Notes: generated by a model from the sequence alone, not told the origin. A stretch of DNA of 55,302 nt from Adlercreutzia murintestinalis (GCF_943192905.1 NZ_CALPCC010000017.1:1-55302), one strand, 5' to 3'; counted from the stretch's first letter, positions 8,656 through 17,313 are shown. Numbers and translations are program-made.

Positions 8656-8847
8656 TTATGCGCGCTCCACCTTTCCAGCCTTCATGCAGCTGGTGCAGAC
8701 GCGCGCCTTGCGCACCTTGCCCTTCGTGTCGCGAATGGTGATCTTCTGCACGTTCGGACGGAACACGCGATTGCTCACGCGATGCGAATGGCTGATGCTC
8801 CGACCAGCAACCGGGTGCTTTCCGCAAATCTCGCAAACCTGTGACAT
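8656..8847 (-). CDS. rpmB: 50S ribosomal protein L28
   Basis: 63-residue large-subunit protein. The two cysteine pairs CEIC (5-8) and CTSC (51-54) mark the zinc-binding form of L28. The conserved SHSHRVSNRVFRPN segment is at residues 20-33. AGGAGA sits 7 bases before the ATG. A longer in-frame reading upstream has no ribosome site and no homology. It faces asp23-fakA-recG in the classic arrangement in which L28 is divergent from the Asp23 gene. Confidence 0.97.
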   Translation of the reverse strand: MSQVCEICGKHPVAGRSISHSHRVSNRVFRPNVQKITIRDTKGKVRKARVCTSCMKAGKVERA

Positions 8848-8902
8848 CTTCTTATCTCCTATGAGCGCATGGCAATAGAGCCGATTCGTCGATAGCTGCC
8901 CA

Positions 8903-8908
8903 ACTATA
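8903..8908 (-). promoter_or_regulatory. Possible -10 box of rpmB
   Basis: TATAGT reads leftward about 55 bases before the rpmB start. No clear -35 partner is visible, so this is a weak call. Confidence 0.35.
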
Positions 8909-8992
8909 TCACAGTGGGCCGCCTGCTGGTAGGAAAATTTCCCACTGATCGCATCTGATGCGCGATGGGCGGGCAACAACATGGCCCCAACC

Positions 8993-9022
8993 TGTCACCG
9001 ACTATGTGGCATGGGGTATACT
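8993..9022 (+). promoter_or_regulatory. Candidate promoter of asp23-fakA-recG
   Basis: TATACT at 9017-9022 is a strong -10, with TGTCAC 18 bases upstream as a weak -35. It sits 57 bases before the asp23 start and can serve the whole asp23-fakA-recG-rsmD run. Confidence 0.5.
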
Positions 9023-9079
9023 TTGGCGAAAAGCCTTGTTCAAAGAGCGGCGCTTCGGCGCCTGACGGAGAGGAGCCTC

Positions 9080-9427
9080 ATGGACGGATCGATCCCGGGC
9101 GATCTGCACGTTGCCAACGACGTGCTGGCCGATATCGTGGGCAATGCCGCCATGGAATGCTATGGGATAGTCGGCATGACTGCGCCCAACGCGGTAGATG
9201 GCATTGCGAAAATCCTTCCCAAATCACGTCTGCGTCGCGGTGTGGTGGTTCACCCTCAGGATGGTGGGGTGAAGGTCGACCTGTATGTCGTGATCGAATA
9301 CGGTACGAACATCCAGACCGTCTCGCAGAATCTGCGCGACCAGGTTTCGTTCGCGTTGAAGGAATATGCGCGCGTTGCCGCCTGCGATGTGGAGGTCCAC
9401 GTGCAGGATGTGAAGGTGCGCAGCTAG
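9080..9427 (+). CDS. Asp23/Gls24 family envelope-stress protein
   Basis: Short 115-residue protein of the Asp23/Gls24 (YloU) family. It shows the family's N-terminal DLHVANDVLADIVGNAA segment, the GVVV/VKVDLYVVIEYG beta core and a final VEVHVQDVKV strand. Family members are cytoplasmic, membrane-associated proteins linked to envelope stress. The ATG follows AGGAG by 4 bases. It lies 34 bases before fakA, a conserved pair in Gram-positives, so a link to fatty-acid or membrane homeostasis is plausible. Confidence 0.9.
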   Translation: MDGSIPGDLHVANDVLADIVGNAAMECYGIVGMTAPNAVDGIAKILPKSRLRRGVVVHPQDGGVKVDLYVVIEYGTNIQTVSQNLRDQVSFALKEYARVAACDVEVHVQDVKVRS

Positions 9428-9461
9428 GCGCACGCAAGAGAGAGCCGCTAAGGAGTATTCG

Positions 9462-11090
9462 ATGCCCAGCAAGTATTCACCGCAGCAGATGCTCGGAGCC
9501 ATCGCGTTTGCCAGCCGCGTTTTGGACGAGCGCAAAGAAGAGGTGAACCGTCTCAACGTGTTCCCGGTGCCCGATGGTGACACCGGCACGAACATGTCGC
9601 TTACCATCAAGAGCGTGGTGGACAACATTCAGGCACTGCCGCTTTCGGCTTCGAACGCCGATGTGCTCAAGGCCATCACCACGGGGGCTTTGATGGGGGC
9701 GCGCGGCAATTCTGGCGTTATCACCTCTCAGATCCTGCGCGGATTCTGCGAGGGCACCATTGACCATACCGACTTGAATACCGATGTGCTCAATAGCGCC
9801 TTTCAAAAGGCAGAGGAAGTGGCGTTTCAGGCGGTGCGCAAGCCGGTGGAGGGCACCATCCTCACCGTGCTGCGCGATTCGGCCGCTGCCGCTGCGCGCG
9901 CAGCTGAGGATCATCTTCCGGTGGATGAGGCGCTTCAGGCCATCGTGGATGAGGCATACGCTTCGGTGCAGCGCACCCCAGATTTCCTTCCGGTGTTGAA
10001 GGAGAACGGTGTGGTGGATGCGGGCGGCTTCGGCCTCGCTATCCTGTTCGACGCTTTCACGGCGGCTTTGTCGGGTAAAGGCGAGCCGGTGGGCATCTCC
10101 TTCGGCATTGCGGCATCTGCGCCCAAGGTGGAGATCGAGCAGATCAACGACTGGGAGGATGCGAACTATCGCTATTGCAACGAGTTCCTCGTTGATTCCG
10201 ATACTCTGGATGTGTCGAAAGCGCTCGATTTTCTTGCGACCATGGGAGATTGCGAGCTGTGCGTGGGCTCAACGCCCAAGTTCAAGGTGCATGTGCATTC
10301 CAATGAGCCGAACAAGGTGCTCGAGTACTTCTTGGATCGCGGCCAGATATCAGAGGTGCACATCCACAATATGGAGCTGCAATCGGCCGATCGCAGCCAG
10401 CGGATCGCGCAGGAAGAACAACAGGCTCGCAAGCCCATCGGGGTGGTTGCGGTGGCTAATGGCGCAGGTAACGAAGCGATCCTCAAGAGCCTAGGGGTAG
10501 ATGTGGTCGTCAGTGGCGGCCAGACCATGAACCCGTCCACCAAGGATTTGCTGGACGCAGCAGCATCGGTCAATGCCGAAGCGGTGCTGTTCTTGCCCAA
10601 TAACTCGAACATCATCATGGCGGCGAACAGCGCGTGCGAGTTCGTCGACAAACCTTGCGGCGTCGTTCCCACCAAAAGCGTGCCGCAGGCATTCGCTGCC
10701 CTGTTCGCGCTCGACGAGAACGCTTCGGTGCACGAGAACGTGGTGGCCATGACCGACGCATTCGCCGAGGTGCGCACCGGTGAGGTGACCACGGCGGTGA
10801 AGGACTCCAAGGACGCTGAGGGCAATCCTATCGTTGCAGGAGACATCATCGGCATCGCCGATGGCTCCATTCGCGCGGTGGGTGTTGACGTAGCCGATGT
10901 GGTTATGGATTTGCTCACGAAGATGGATGCCGACCAGTTCGATAACTGCACGCTCTTGGCGGGCGAGGATCTGGATGACGCTGCGCTCGCGGCGCTGGCC
11001 CTTCGTGTCGAAGAGACGTTCGACGAGCTGGAGGTGGACCCGCAGCGGGGAGACCAGCCGCTCTATCCGGTGGTTCTCTCGCTTGAATAA
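9462..11090 (+). CDS. fakA: DAK2-domain protein, fatty acid kinase FakA type
   Basis: 542-residue protein of the YloV/FakA family, which phosphorylates fatty acids bound to a FakB partner. The N-terminal DhaL kinase domain shows the magnesium loop VPDGDTGTNM (36-45) and the nucleotide segment GARGNSGVITSQ (79-90). A middle domain follows, with KFKVHVHSNEP near residue 275. The C-terminal domain begins near GVVAVANGAGNE (residue 327). AAGGAG lies upstream of the ATG. No fakB (DegV-like) gene is in the window. The gene order asp23-fakA-recG is conserved in Bacillus and actinobacteria. Confidence 0.92.
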   Translation: MPSKYSPQQMLGAIAFASRVLDERKEEVNRLNVFPVPDGDTGTNMSLTIKSVVDNIQALPLSASNADVLKAITTGALMGARGNSGVITSQILRGFCEGTIDHTDLNTDVLNSAFQKAEEVAFQAVRKPVEGTILTVLRDSAAAAARAAEDHLPVDEALQAIVDEAYASVQRTPDFLPVLKENGVVDAGGFGLAILFDAFTAALSGKGEPVGISFGIAASAPKVEIEQINDWEDANYRYCNEFLVDSDTLDVSKALDFLATMGDCELCVGSTPKFKVHVHSNEPNKVLEYFLDRGQISEVHIHNMELQSADRSQRIAQEEQQARKPIGVVAVANGAGNEAILKSLGVDVVVSGGQTMNPSTKDLLDAAASVNAEAVLFLPNNSNIIMAANSACEFVDKPCGVVPTKSVPQAFAALFALDENASVHENVVAMTDAFAEVRTGEVTTAVKDSKDAEGNPIVAGDIIGIADGSIRAVGVDVADVVMDLLTKMDADQFDNCTLLAGEDLDDAALAALALRVEETFDELEVDPQRGDQPLYPVVLSLE

Positions 11091-11115
11091 GAGGCATCCG
11101 ACGAGCCGGAGGCGC

Positions 11116-13281
11116 TTGCAGGCGACGCTTGCGCTTGACGAGCCGCTCACGGCGGTGCCGGGGATTCGCGAGCGTCGCGCAGCCGATCTCCGTCAGATGG
11201 GCATGCATCGTGTGCGCGATCTGCTGACCTCGTATCCGCGCCGCTATATCGATATGAGCGAGGTGCGCACGATAGCAGAGGCTGCTATCGGGGCGCTGGT
11301 CACCATAGCGGGCACGGTGCATGAAGTGAAGGTCAAGCGCCCGCGCCGTAATCTGCATATCGTAGAGATCACGGTGGTGGATGGCACAGGAACACTGATC
11401 GTGACCGCCTTCAATCAGCGCTGGCTGGCCGATAAGCTCTCAGCTGGCATGCGGGTGGCGCTTTCCGGGAAGCTGGAATTCGACTACGGCTTCAAGCGCA
11501 TGACCAATCCTACCATCGAGCCGGTCGAGCACGATGTTGAGGGTCTGATCCTGCCCGTTCATCCGGCGTGCGCGCGCATATCCGCTGCCCAGATGCGTGG
11601 CTTGGTCAAACGCGCGCTGTCCCTCACCGCGGCCGCGCTCGATCCGCTTCCGCTCGAACTGCGTCTCAAATACCGCCTGATGAGCCGCGGGGCTGCCCTG
11701 AAGAGCGTCCATTTTCCTCGAAGCATGCGCGAGGCTGCTCTCGCGCGTCGCAGGCTCGCGTTTGAAGAGATACTGATGGTGCAGCTGTTGATGATGACCG
11801 AGAGCCGAAAGCGCTCGGCTGGGCTCGAAGCGACCGCGCATCGAAGCGATGGGCCGTTCGTACGTGCGCTCGCCGACGTGCTGCCATTCGCATTGACCGA
11901 CGATCAGGCAGCGGCGCGCGATGAGCTGTTCGACGCCATGGCACAGCCCGAGGCGGCGAACCATATGATCTTGGGCGATGTGGGAACGGGCAAGACCGCT
12001 GTGGCGGCGTTCGGGATGGCGGCGGCTGTCGACTCGGGCGGCCAGGCGCTCATGCTGGTGCCCACCGAAGTGCTGGCAGAGCAACACCGGGCGAGCCTGG
12101 GGTCTCTTCTGGAGCGCGCGGGCATGCGCGTGGCGCTGTTGACGGGGTCGACACCAGCCGATGAGCGCGCGGTGATGCTCGGGGAGCTCGCGTCCGGCAC
12201 GCTCGATATTTTGATCGGGACCCACGCGCTCATGGAGGACGATGTGCGGCCAGCGCACTGTACGCTGGTGGTCATCGACGAACAACAGCGCTTCGGGGTC
12301 GATCAGCGCGCACGGCTCTTAGCGAAGGGCAGCGCACCGGATGCGCTCTATCTGACTGCAACGCCGATCCCGCGCTCATTGGCGCTCGCCCTGTTCGGGA
12401 ATTTGACGCTGTCCTACCTTCGACAGCGCCCGCATGCGGGCTCGGGCAGGACGACCACGGTGGTGGCGAAGGCGGATAGGGGCGTTGCCTACGATGCGGC
12501 GAAGCGAGCTCTTGCGCGCGGGGAGCAGGTCTATGTCATATGTGCGTTGATCGGCCTAGACAGCACCGAGCGCAAGGCGGCTGCAGGACGTCACTTGGGT
12601 GAAGACGACGATGAGGCCTACTATCCTGAGGTTGCCATCGAAGGTGCCCAGGGTGATCCGGACGCTGGCTTGACCGCAGCGGTGCAAGAGGCATCGTTTC
12701 TACGGACGAACATCTTCCCCGACCATTGCGTCGAGCTGCTCCATGGTGCTTTGCCCGCAGATGAGAAGCGCTCGGTCATGCAGCGCTTCGCATCGGGCGA
12801 GATAGAGGTGCTGGTGGCGACCACGGTGGTGGAGGTGGGCGTGGATGTGCCCAACGCCACGGTGATGATCGTGGAGGACGCCGATCGCTTCGGTCTGGCG
12901 CAGCTGCATCAGTTGCGCGGGCGCGTGGGACGCGGCGAGATCCCGGGTCAGGTGTTCTTGGTGTCGGCCTCGAAACAACAGCCAGCGCTCGAGCGTCTGC
13001 GCGCCATGGTGCGCACCGACGATGGGTTTCGCTTGGCCGAAGAGGACTTGGCGCTGCGCCGCGAAGGTGACATCCTCGGCAATCGGCAATCGGGGGCATC
13101 GGCGCTCAAGCTGGTCAACGTGGTGCGAGATGCAGCCATGATCGAAGAGGCGCACGCATGCGCGGCGGCGATTCTAGCGGCGGATCCTGACCTCCAGGCG
13201 TCCCATAACGCCGCTCTAGCACGTGAATTGCGTACCGTGTTCTCCGAAGAGCGCTGCGAGTACGCGGTCGTGGGAGGCTAG
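11116..13281 (+). CDS. recG: ATP-dependent DNA helicase RecG
   Basis: Branch-migrating helicase that remodels stalled forks. The wedge (OB) domain begins after LTAVPGIRERRAADL. Helicase motifs are GDVGTGKTAVAA (Walker A), VVIDEQQRFGVDQRA (motif II, where most RecG have DEQH), TATPIPRSLAL (III), ATTVVEVGVDVPNA (V) and QLRGRVGRG (VI). The start is uncertain. TTG at 11116 has GGAGG only 3 bases upstream, and another TTG at 11083 overlaps fakA; no ATG fits. An ATG at 10897 would overlap fakA by nearly 200 bases and is unlikely. RsmD follows after one base. Confidence 0.93.
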   Translation: MQATLALDEPLTAVPGIRERRAADLRQMGMHRVRDLLTSYPRRYIDMSEVRTIAEAAIGALVTIAGTVHEVKVKRPRRNLHIVEITVVDGTGTLIVTAFNQRWLADKLSAGMRVALSGKLEFDYGFKRMTNPTIEPVEHDVEGLILPVHPACARISAAQMRGLVKRALSLTAAALDPLPLELRLKYRLMSRGAALKSVHFPRSMREAALARRRLAFEEILMVQLLMMTESRKRSAGLEATAHRSDGPFVRALADVLPFALTDDQAAARDELFDAMAQPEAANHMILGDVGTGKTAVAAFGMAAAVDSGGQALMLVPTEVLAEQHRASLGSLLERAGMRVALLTGSTPADERAVMLGELASGTLDILIGTHALMEDDVRPAHCTLVVIDEQQRFGVDQRARLLAKGSAPDALYLTATPIPRSLALALFGNLTLSYLRQRPHAGSGRTTTVVAKADRGVAYDAAKRALARGEQVYVICALIGLDSTERKAAAGRHLGEDDDEAYYPEVAIEGAQGDPDAGLTAAVQEASFLRTNIFPDHCVELLHGALPADEKRSVMQRFASGEIEVLVATTVVEVGVDVPNATVMIVEDADRFGLAQLHQLRGRVGRGEIPGQVFLVSASKQQPALERLRAMVRTDDGFRLAEEDLALRREGDILGNRQSGASALKLVNVVRDAAMIEEAHACAAAILAADPDLQASHNAALARELRTVFSEERCEYAVVGG

Positions 13282-13282
13282 G

Positions 13283-13867
13283 ATGGGCGAAGTGCGCATC
13301 ATAGGGGGCATACATGGGAGCCGCCGCATCCAGGTGCCCGCATCGGTGTCGCGCCCGACGACCGATCGGGTGCGAGAATCGTTGCTGAGCAGTTTGGAGA
13401 GCGCATACGGGGGGCTGGCAGGCGCGCGGGTCCTGGATGCGTTCGCGGGCAGCGGTGCCCTTGGGCTTGAGGCGCTGAGCCGGGGTGCTGCGCTCGCGTG
13501 CCTGGTGGAGCGCGACGCGCGTGCTGCGAAGGTGCTCGCTGCGAATGCGCGTATGCTCGGTTATGGCCCCGAGCAGGCGTGTATTGTGCGCGCTGATGCG
13601 CTCGCAAGCGCGGCGACGATTGCTTCTCAGGGTCCCTTCGACGTGGTCTTCCTTGACCCGCCCTACGCGCTCGCTCCTGAGGCGGTGGCGGGCTTCCTTG
13701 ACGCTCTTGCAGGTGATGGCGGCATCGCGGAAGGCGGTTTCATCGCCTATGAGCATGCACGCGATGCCGTCCGCGCGCTCGAGCGCGCTTTTGCGGAAAC
13801 CCCCTTCACCCTCGTACGACAGAAACGCTATGGAGGCACGCTGATCACCCTGCTTCAAGCACGATGA
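13283..13867 (+). CDS. rsmD: 16S rRNA (guanine966-N2)-methyltransferase RsmD
   Basis: SAM-dependent methyltransferase of 194 residues. The N terminus has IIGGIHGSRRIQVP and the RPTTDRVRESL segment. The SAM loop is VLDAFAGSGALGLEALSRG near residue 52, and the catalytic FLDPPYAL is near residue 125. GGAGG precedes the ATG by 5 bases, inside the recG stop region. In many actinobacteria rsmD is directly followed by coaD. Here a secreted-protein/sortase block follows instead and no coaD is found in the window. Confidence 0.95.
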   Translation: MGEVRIIGGIHGSRRIQVPASVSRPTTDRVRESLLSSLESAYGGLAGARVLDAFAGSGALGLEALSRGAALACLVERDARAAKVLAANARMLGYGPEQACIVRADALASAATIASQGPFDVVFLDPPYALAPEAVAGFLDALAGDGGIAEGGFIAYEHARDAVRALERAFAETPFTLVRQKRYGGTLITLLQAR

Positions 13868-13910
13868 CCCTACCTTGCGCAACGGCTTTTAACGAGAGTC
13901 GTGTTTTGGG

Positions 13911-13941
13911 TTGACAAAAGTGCTTGGGGGGGGGGTATCGT
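13911..13941 (+). promoter_or_regulatory. Promoter with poly-G spacer, likely phase-variable
   Basis: A perfect TTGACA (13911-13916) and a TATCGT (13936-13941) are separated by 19 bases, the last ten of which are G. Two fewer G would give the optimal 17-base spacing. A similar G-run between -35 and -10 controls phase-variable porA in Neisseria meningitidis. The inferred start is about 46 bases before the ATG of the secreted protein. Confidence 0.75.
13926..13935. repeat. Ten-G homopolymer
   Basis: Ten consecutive G inside the promoter spacer. Runs of this length are prone to slipped-strand mispairing, so the copy number may vary within a population and between assemblies. Confidence 0.9.
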
Positions 13942-13993
13942 CTTTTTTGCATGTGTTCGTGCATCTTTGAAACGTACAAGAAAGGTTATAGGT

Positions 13994-14833
13994 ATGAAGA
14001 AGAAGATAACAGCTTCTGTTGTCGCCTTTGCGCTTGCGCTGGCGCTGCCGACGGCTGCTTTCGCAGTGGAGAAGAGCATCGAGGCTTCTCCGGTCGCAGG
14101 CGCCGACTACGTGCAGGCCGCCGTGAATGCGAACGGCATTGGCAACGTGAACGTCCAGGGCGCTGAGGACGTCACGGTGAAGACCGTCGACACCCCCGAG
14201 GCCGGCATTGCTGATGTCGAGGCGAGCCTGGCTGCGAAGATCGCCGAGGCGACGAAGGGCACCAACCTGTCCCAGGATGAGAAGGACGCCATCGCCAAGA
14301 AGATGCGCGAGGACTTCTATGGCACGGATGATTCGGTCGACATCAACGGCAACGTTGTTGAGGGCGAGAAGGGCTATCTGGACAAGTTCAACGAGAAGGT
14401 TGCTGAGATCGAGAAAGGCGAGGGCGAGTACAAGGGTGCTCAGCTCATCACCGATCTGGTGCTCACCGGCGATGTTGAGGGCACCGCGACCGTGCGCGTG
14501 TTTCTGAACAGCGCGAACGCTCAGGAGGGCATGACGGTCACGTACGTCATCCTGCACGAGACGCAGGCTCCTGAGTACAAGACGGTCACCGTGGGCGCGA
14601 ATGGTATGGTTCTGATCGAGGGCCTGACCGAGTTCTCCTACGTGCAGTTCTATGCTACTCCGTATGCAACGGCTGGCCAGGGTGGCGCCATTGACGGTGA
14701 CACCACCGACCAGCCGATCGTCGACAATGGCACCGACAACGGTACTGACAACGTTGTCGATGGCGACAATGTCGACAAGGTCACCGACGAGGACGTGACT
14801 CCTGCAGGGAAGTCCCCGAAGACCGGTTTCTAA
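13994..14833 (+). CDS. Secreted protein with C-terminal SPKTG-like motif
   Basis: 279 residues, not recognised as a named family. It has a clear Sec signal peptide: basic MKKK, a hydrophobic core and a TAAFA cleavage site near residue 21. The mature part is acidic and Lys/Asp/Glu-rich, with helical stretches around 80-150 and beta-rich segments around 155-225. A linker with NGTDNGTDN repeats follows. The protein ends in GKSPKTGF, which resembles an LPXTG-type sorting signal, but no hydrophobic anchor or basic tail follows the motif. Codons are strongly biased to C/G endings, which suggests high expression. The start is fixed by AGAAAGG 8 bases upstream. The class B sortase downstream and the poly-G promoter upstream suggest a variably expressed surface protein. 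Confidence 0.8.
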   Translation: MKKKITASVVAFALALALPTAAFAVEKSIEASPVAGADYVQAAVNANGIGNVNVQGAEDVTVKTVDTPEAGIADVEASLAAKIAEATKGTNLSQDEKDAIAKKMREDFYGTDDSVDINGNVVEGEKGYLDKFNEKVAEIEKGEGEYKGAQLITDLVLTGDVEGTATVRVFLNSANAQEGMTVTYVILHETQAPEYKTVTVGANGMVLIEGLTEFSYVQFYATPYATAGQGGAIDGDTTDQPIVDNGTDNGTDNVVDGDNVDKVTDEDVTPAGKSPKTGF

Positions 14834-14889
14834 AAGTATAAGCGAACACACACTACTATCAAAAGATGCATGAATTCGCGATTTCATGT

Positions 14890-14930
14890 GCAGGGAGGAT
14901 CGAAGGATGGTCTTCCCTGCTTCCCTTTTT
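14890..14930 (+). terminator. Intrinsic terminator after the secreted protein gene
   Basis: A 10-bp stem (GCAGGGAGGA with its near-complement, one G-T pair), an 11-base loop and then TTCCCTTTTT. The secreted protein can therefore be transcribed separately from the sortase and LCP genes. Confidence 0.8.
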
Positions 14931-15026
14931 GTGAGGTTCCTGCATAGCAAAGGCCACGCAGGCACGCTGATGCTGGGCGGCCCTTGCTAGTGCTGTCGCA
15001 AAGAGCTCGCATACGGAAGGAGAGGT

Positions 15027-15890
15027 ATGTCTTCGGATACCCAACAAAAACAAGGCGCACATGCGCCCAAGAAGCGCACTGGTCTGATCGCTCTGGTCGT
15101 TTTGATCGCCGCGATCGCGATAGCGGCGGTGGTGTTCATCGCTGTAGGTGCGGGCATGTCCGAGCCTTCATCTGATGAGGGTGCGCTGGATGTGGCCGAG
15201 CCGGAGTACAACGCCGAGGGTCAGCTGACCAATCCGGTTGACTGGAACACCTGGATCGAGCGCAATCCTGATGTCTATGCGTGGGTGAAGATCGACGATA
15301 CCGATGTGGATGAGCCGATCTTGCAGCATCCTTTGGAGGACAACTATTACTTGAACCGCGATGTCGACGGCCAGCGCGGCGGCTACGGGGCGCTCTATAC
15401 GCAAGGATCGCATAACAGCAAGAACTTGGGCGAAGATCCGGTCACGATCGTCTATGGGCATACGTTCCAGAACAATGTCGAGATGTTCTCGACGCTGCAT
15501 AATCTGGAAGATGCGGAATTCTTCGAGAGCCACCCTGAGTTTTACATATATACGCCCACTGAGCGTTTGACCTATGAGATCGTCTCGGCGTTCGAATACG
15601 GCAACGACCATATTCTCGAAACGCAGGATATGAGCGATACTGCGGTGCGCCAGGCGTTCTATGATATGGTGCAAGATCCTGATTCGCTCAATAAGAACGT
15701 GCGCACGCTCGATGTGCCGCTTGATGCCGAGACCGACAAGCTGTTGGTGCTGAGCACATGCACGAAGCCCTCTAATCCGAATGCACGCTACCTGATCGTG
15801 GCGAAACTGGTGGCCGAGGAACCCACTGAGACCGTTGAGATCTCTGCTGATGGCAGCAATGAAGTGATCGACGAGGGCGTGCTGGAGTAG
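15027..15890 (+). CDS. Class B sortase
   Basis: 287 residues. A short basic cytoplasmic start is followed by a membrane segment at about residues 17-43 and an extracellular sortase domain. The catalytic triad is visible: His in VYGHTF near residue 149, Cys in LSTCTK near 239 and Arg in NARYLIVAK near 248. The layout (DWNTWIERNPDVYAWVKI, LGEDPVTIVYGH) matches class B sortases. GGAGAGG lies just before the ATG. The likely partner is the secreted SPKTG-ending protein upstream. The LCP gene begins 25 bases after the stop, so sortase and LCP probably form an operon. Confidence 0.93.
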   Translation: MSSDTQQKQGAHAPKKRTGLIALVVLIAAIAIAAVVFIAVGAGMSEPSSDEGALDVAEPEYNAEGQLTNPVDWNTWIERNPDVYAWVKIDDTDVDEPILQHPLEDNYYLNRDVDGQRGGYGALYTQGSHNSKNLGEDPVTIVYGHTFQNNVEMFSTLHNLEDAEFFESHPEFYIYTPTERLTYEIVSAFEYGNDHILETQDMSDTAVRQAFYDMVQDPDSLNKNVRTLDVPLDAETDKLLVLSTCTKPSNPNARYLIVAKLVAEEPTETVEISADGSNEVIDEGVLE

Positions 15891-15915
15891 GCGCTTACCA
15901 GCACGAAGGCGGAGC

Positions 15916-17313
15916 ATGGCGCGAAAAAGGAGCAAAGCGCAGAAAGCGCGCACCGAACAGCCGATGGCTTCTCGACGTGCGCGCACGGAGGGCATGACAG
16001 GATCGTCTTCGGTGGCGCGCTCACAAGATGCTGCGAACATGTCAGCTGAGCGTGAGGCCAGGCCTGCGCGAACGCGCACGTCCGGCAACCTCGTCTTCAA
16101 TGCAGCGTTTCATCCGTACGGGAAGGTGGCTGATGCAGCGCCCGTAGAGTCGACCGATCTGGTGTTCGATGCGGTATTTAAACCCTTGCAAGAAGCCGAG
16201 GCGCGCGACGCGGGCGCACAAGGCGCTCGAAGGCCTCAGAAGCGACGGCGCCGCGGGCGCATCGCGGCCATAGTAGCGGCGAGCATGTGCTGCGTGCTTC
16301 TCTGCGGGGTTGGGGCGGTGGCGCTCGCACTCACGATGGGCAAGAGCAATCTTGTGCAAGAGGCGCAGGTTGAGGTTGAGCAGAGCGCCGTATCCGAGGA
16401 TAACGGCAAGACGGTCACCTACAACGGGGTGACCTATCGGCAGAAAGAGCACATGACCTCTCTTTTGTTGCTGGGGCATGACGGTCGCACCACCGACGAG
16501 CTGAACGGCCAGACCGATTTCGTGATGCTGCTGGCGGTCGATACCGAGAGCGGCCAGATGGATCTGATCTCCATTCCGCGCGACACCATGGTGCAGGTGC
16601 GCATGACCTATAGCAATACCGATGAGTATGCCGAGCTGCGCGACTTGCAAGTAGCGGCCGCCTTCGCCTATGGATCAGATCTCAACACTTCAGCTCTCAA
16701 CGTGTGCGATGCGGTCTCGCGCATGCTCTATAACGTACCTATCAACTATTACTACGTTTTGAACGTGCAGGGTATCGGTCCGCTCGCCGACGCGGTGGGT
16801 GGTGTGACGGTGGAGGCGCTCATGGACGTCAAGCCTGCCAACATCGTGGCGGGCAAGACGTACACGTTGAAGGGTCAGCAGGCTTCCTACTACGTGCAGT
16901 ATCGCGATATCAAGCAATACGGGTCTGCGTTCGGTCGCTTGGATCGTCAGAAGCAATTCTTGAAAGCGTATGCGGCCAAGGCGCTTGAAGAGGCGAAGGG
17001 AAATCCTGCGGTCATCCTCAACATCATCGATTCGGTCTCGGCATATTCCACCACCAACATCGGGATGGCGGAGATGAGTTTTCTCGCGCAGGTGTTTCTA
17101 GAGCACGGCATGGCGGATCTGGACATGACCACGCTCGAAGGCGATTACACCCACAACGATGAAACGGGCTATGCTGAATATCATCTAAACCGAGAAGCGG
17201 TGTATCAAACGTTTTTGAACATCTATTATGAGCCGCTGCCTGATGATGAGACGGCCCAGCATGCAGATGAAGAACGTTCGGACGCTGATGCGCCTGAAGA
17301 TGCGGAAGAATAG
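15916..17313 (+). CDS. LytR-CpsA-Psr (LCP) family glycopolymer ligase
   Basis: 465 residues. The N-terminal 115 residues are basic, cytoplasmic and rich in Arg/Ala, with a twice-repeated motif: LVFNAAFHPY at 59-68 and LVFDAVFKPL at 82-91. A membrane helix spans about 116-140. The extracellular LCP domain carries LLLLGHDGR near residue 180, ISIPRDTMV near 217 and GRLDRQKQFL near 338, with the acidic and arginine residues that bind the polyprenyl-pyrophosphate donor. LCP enzymes attach wall glycopolymers to peptidoglycan or proteins. The C terminus is acidic. AAGG lies 6 bases before the ATG. Confidence 0.9.
   Translation: MARKRSKAQKARTEQPMASRRARTEGMTGSSSVARSQDAANMSAEREARPARTRTSGNLVFNAAFHPYGKVADAAPVESTDLVFDAVFKPLQEAEARDAGAQGARRPQKRRRRGRIAAIVAASMCCVLLCGVGAVALALTMGKSNLVQEAQVEVEQSAVSEDNGKTVTYNGVTYRQKEHMTSLLLLGHDGRTTDELNGQTDFVMLLAVDTESGQMDLISIPRDTMVQVRMTYSNTDEYAELRDLQVAAAFAYGSDLNTSALNVCDAVSRMLYNVPINYYYVLNVQGIGPLADAVGGVTVEALMDVKPANIVAGKTYTLKGQQASYYVQYRDIKQYGSAFGRLDRQKQFLKAYAAKALEEAKGNPAVILNIIDSVSAYSTTNIGMAEMSFLAQVFLEHGMADLDMTTLEGDYTHNDETGYAEYHLNREAVYQTFLNIYYEPLPDDETAQHADEERSDADAPEDAEE

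Noticed and set aside
10897-11115. Extended N terminus of RecG from an upstream ATG
   Set aside because: It would overlap fakA by almost 200 bases, and the extra residues are an out-of-frame reading of fakA.
13901-13993. In-frame upstream GTG that would extend the secreted protein through the poly-G tract, making a translational phase switch
   Set aside because: The extension has no ribosome site and would bury the signal peptide; AGAAAGG fixes the start at 13994, and the tract sits between good -35 and -10 boxes.
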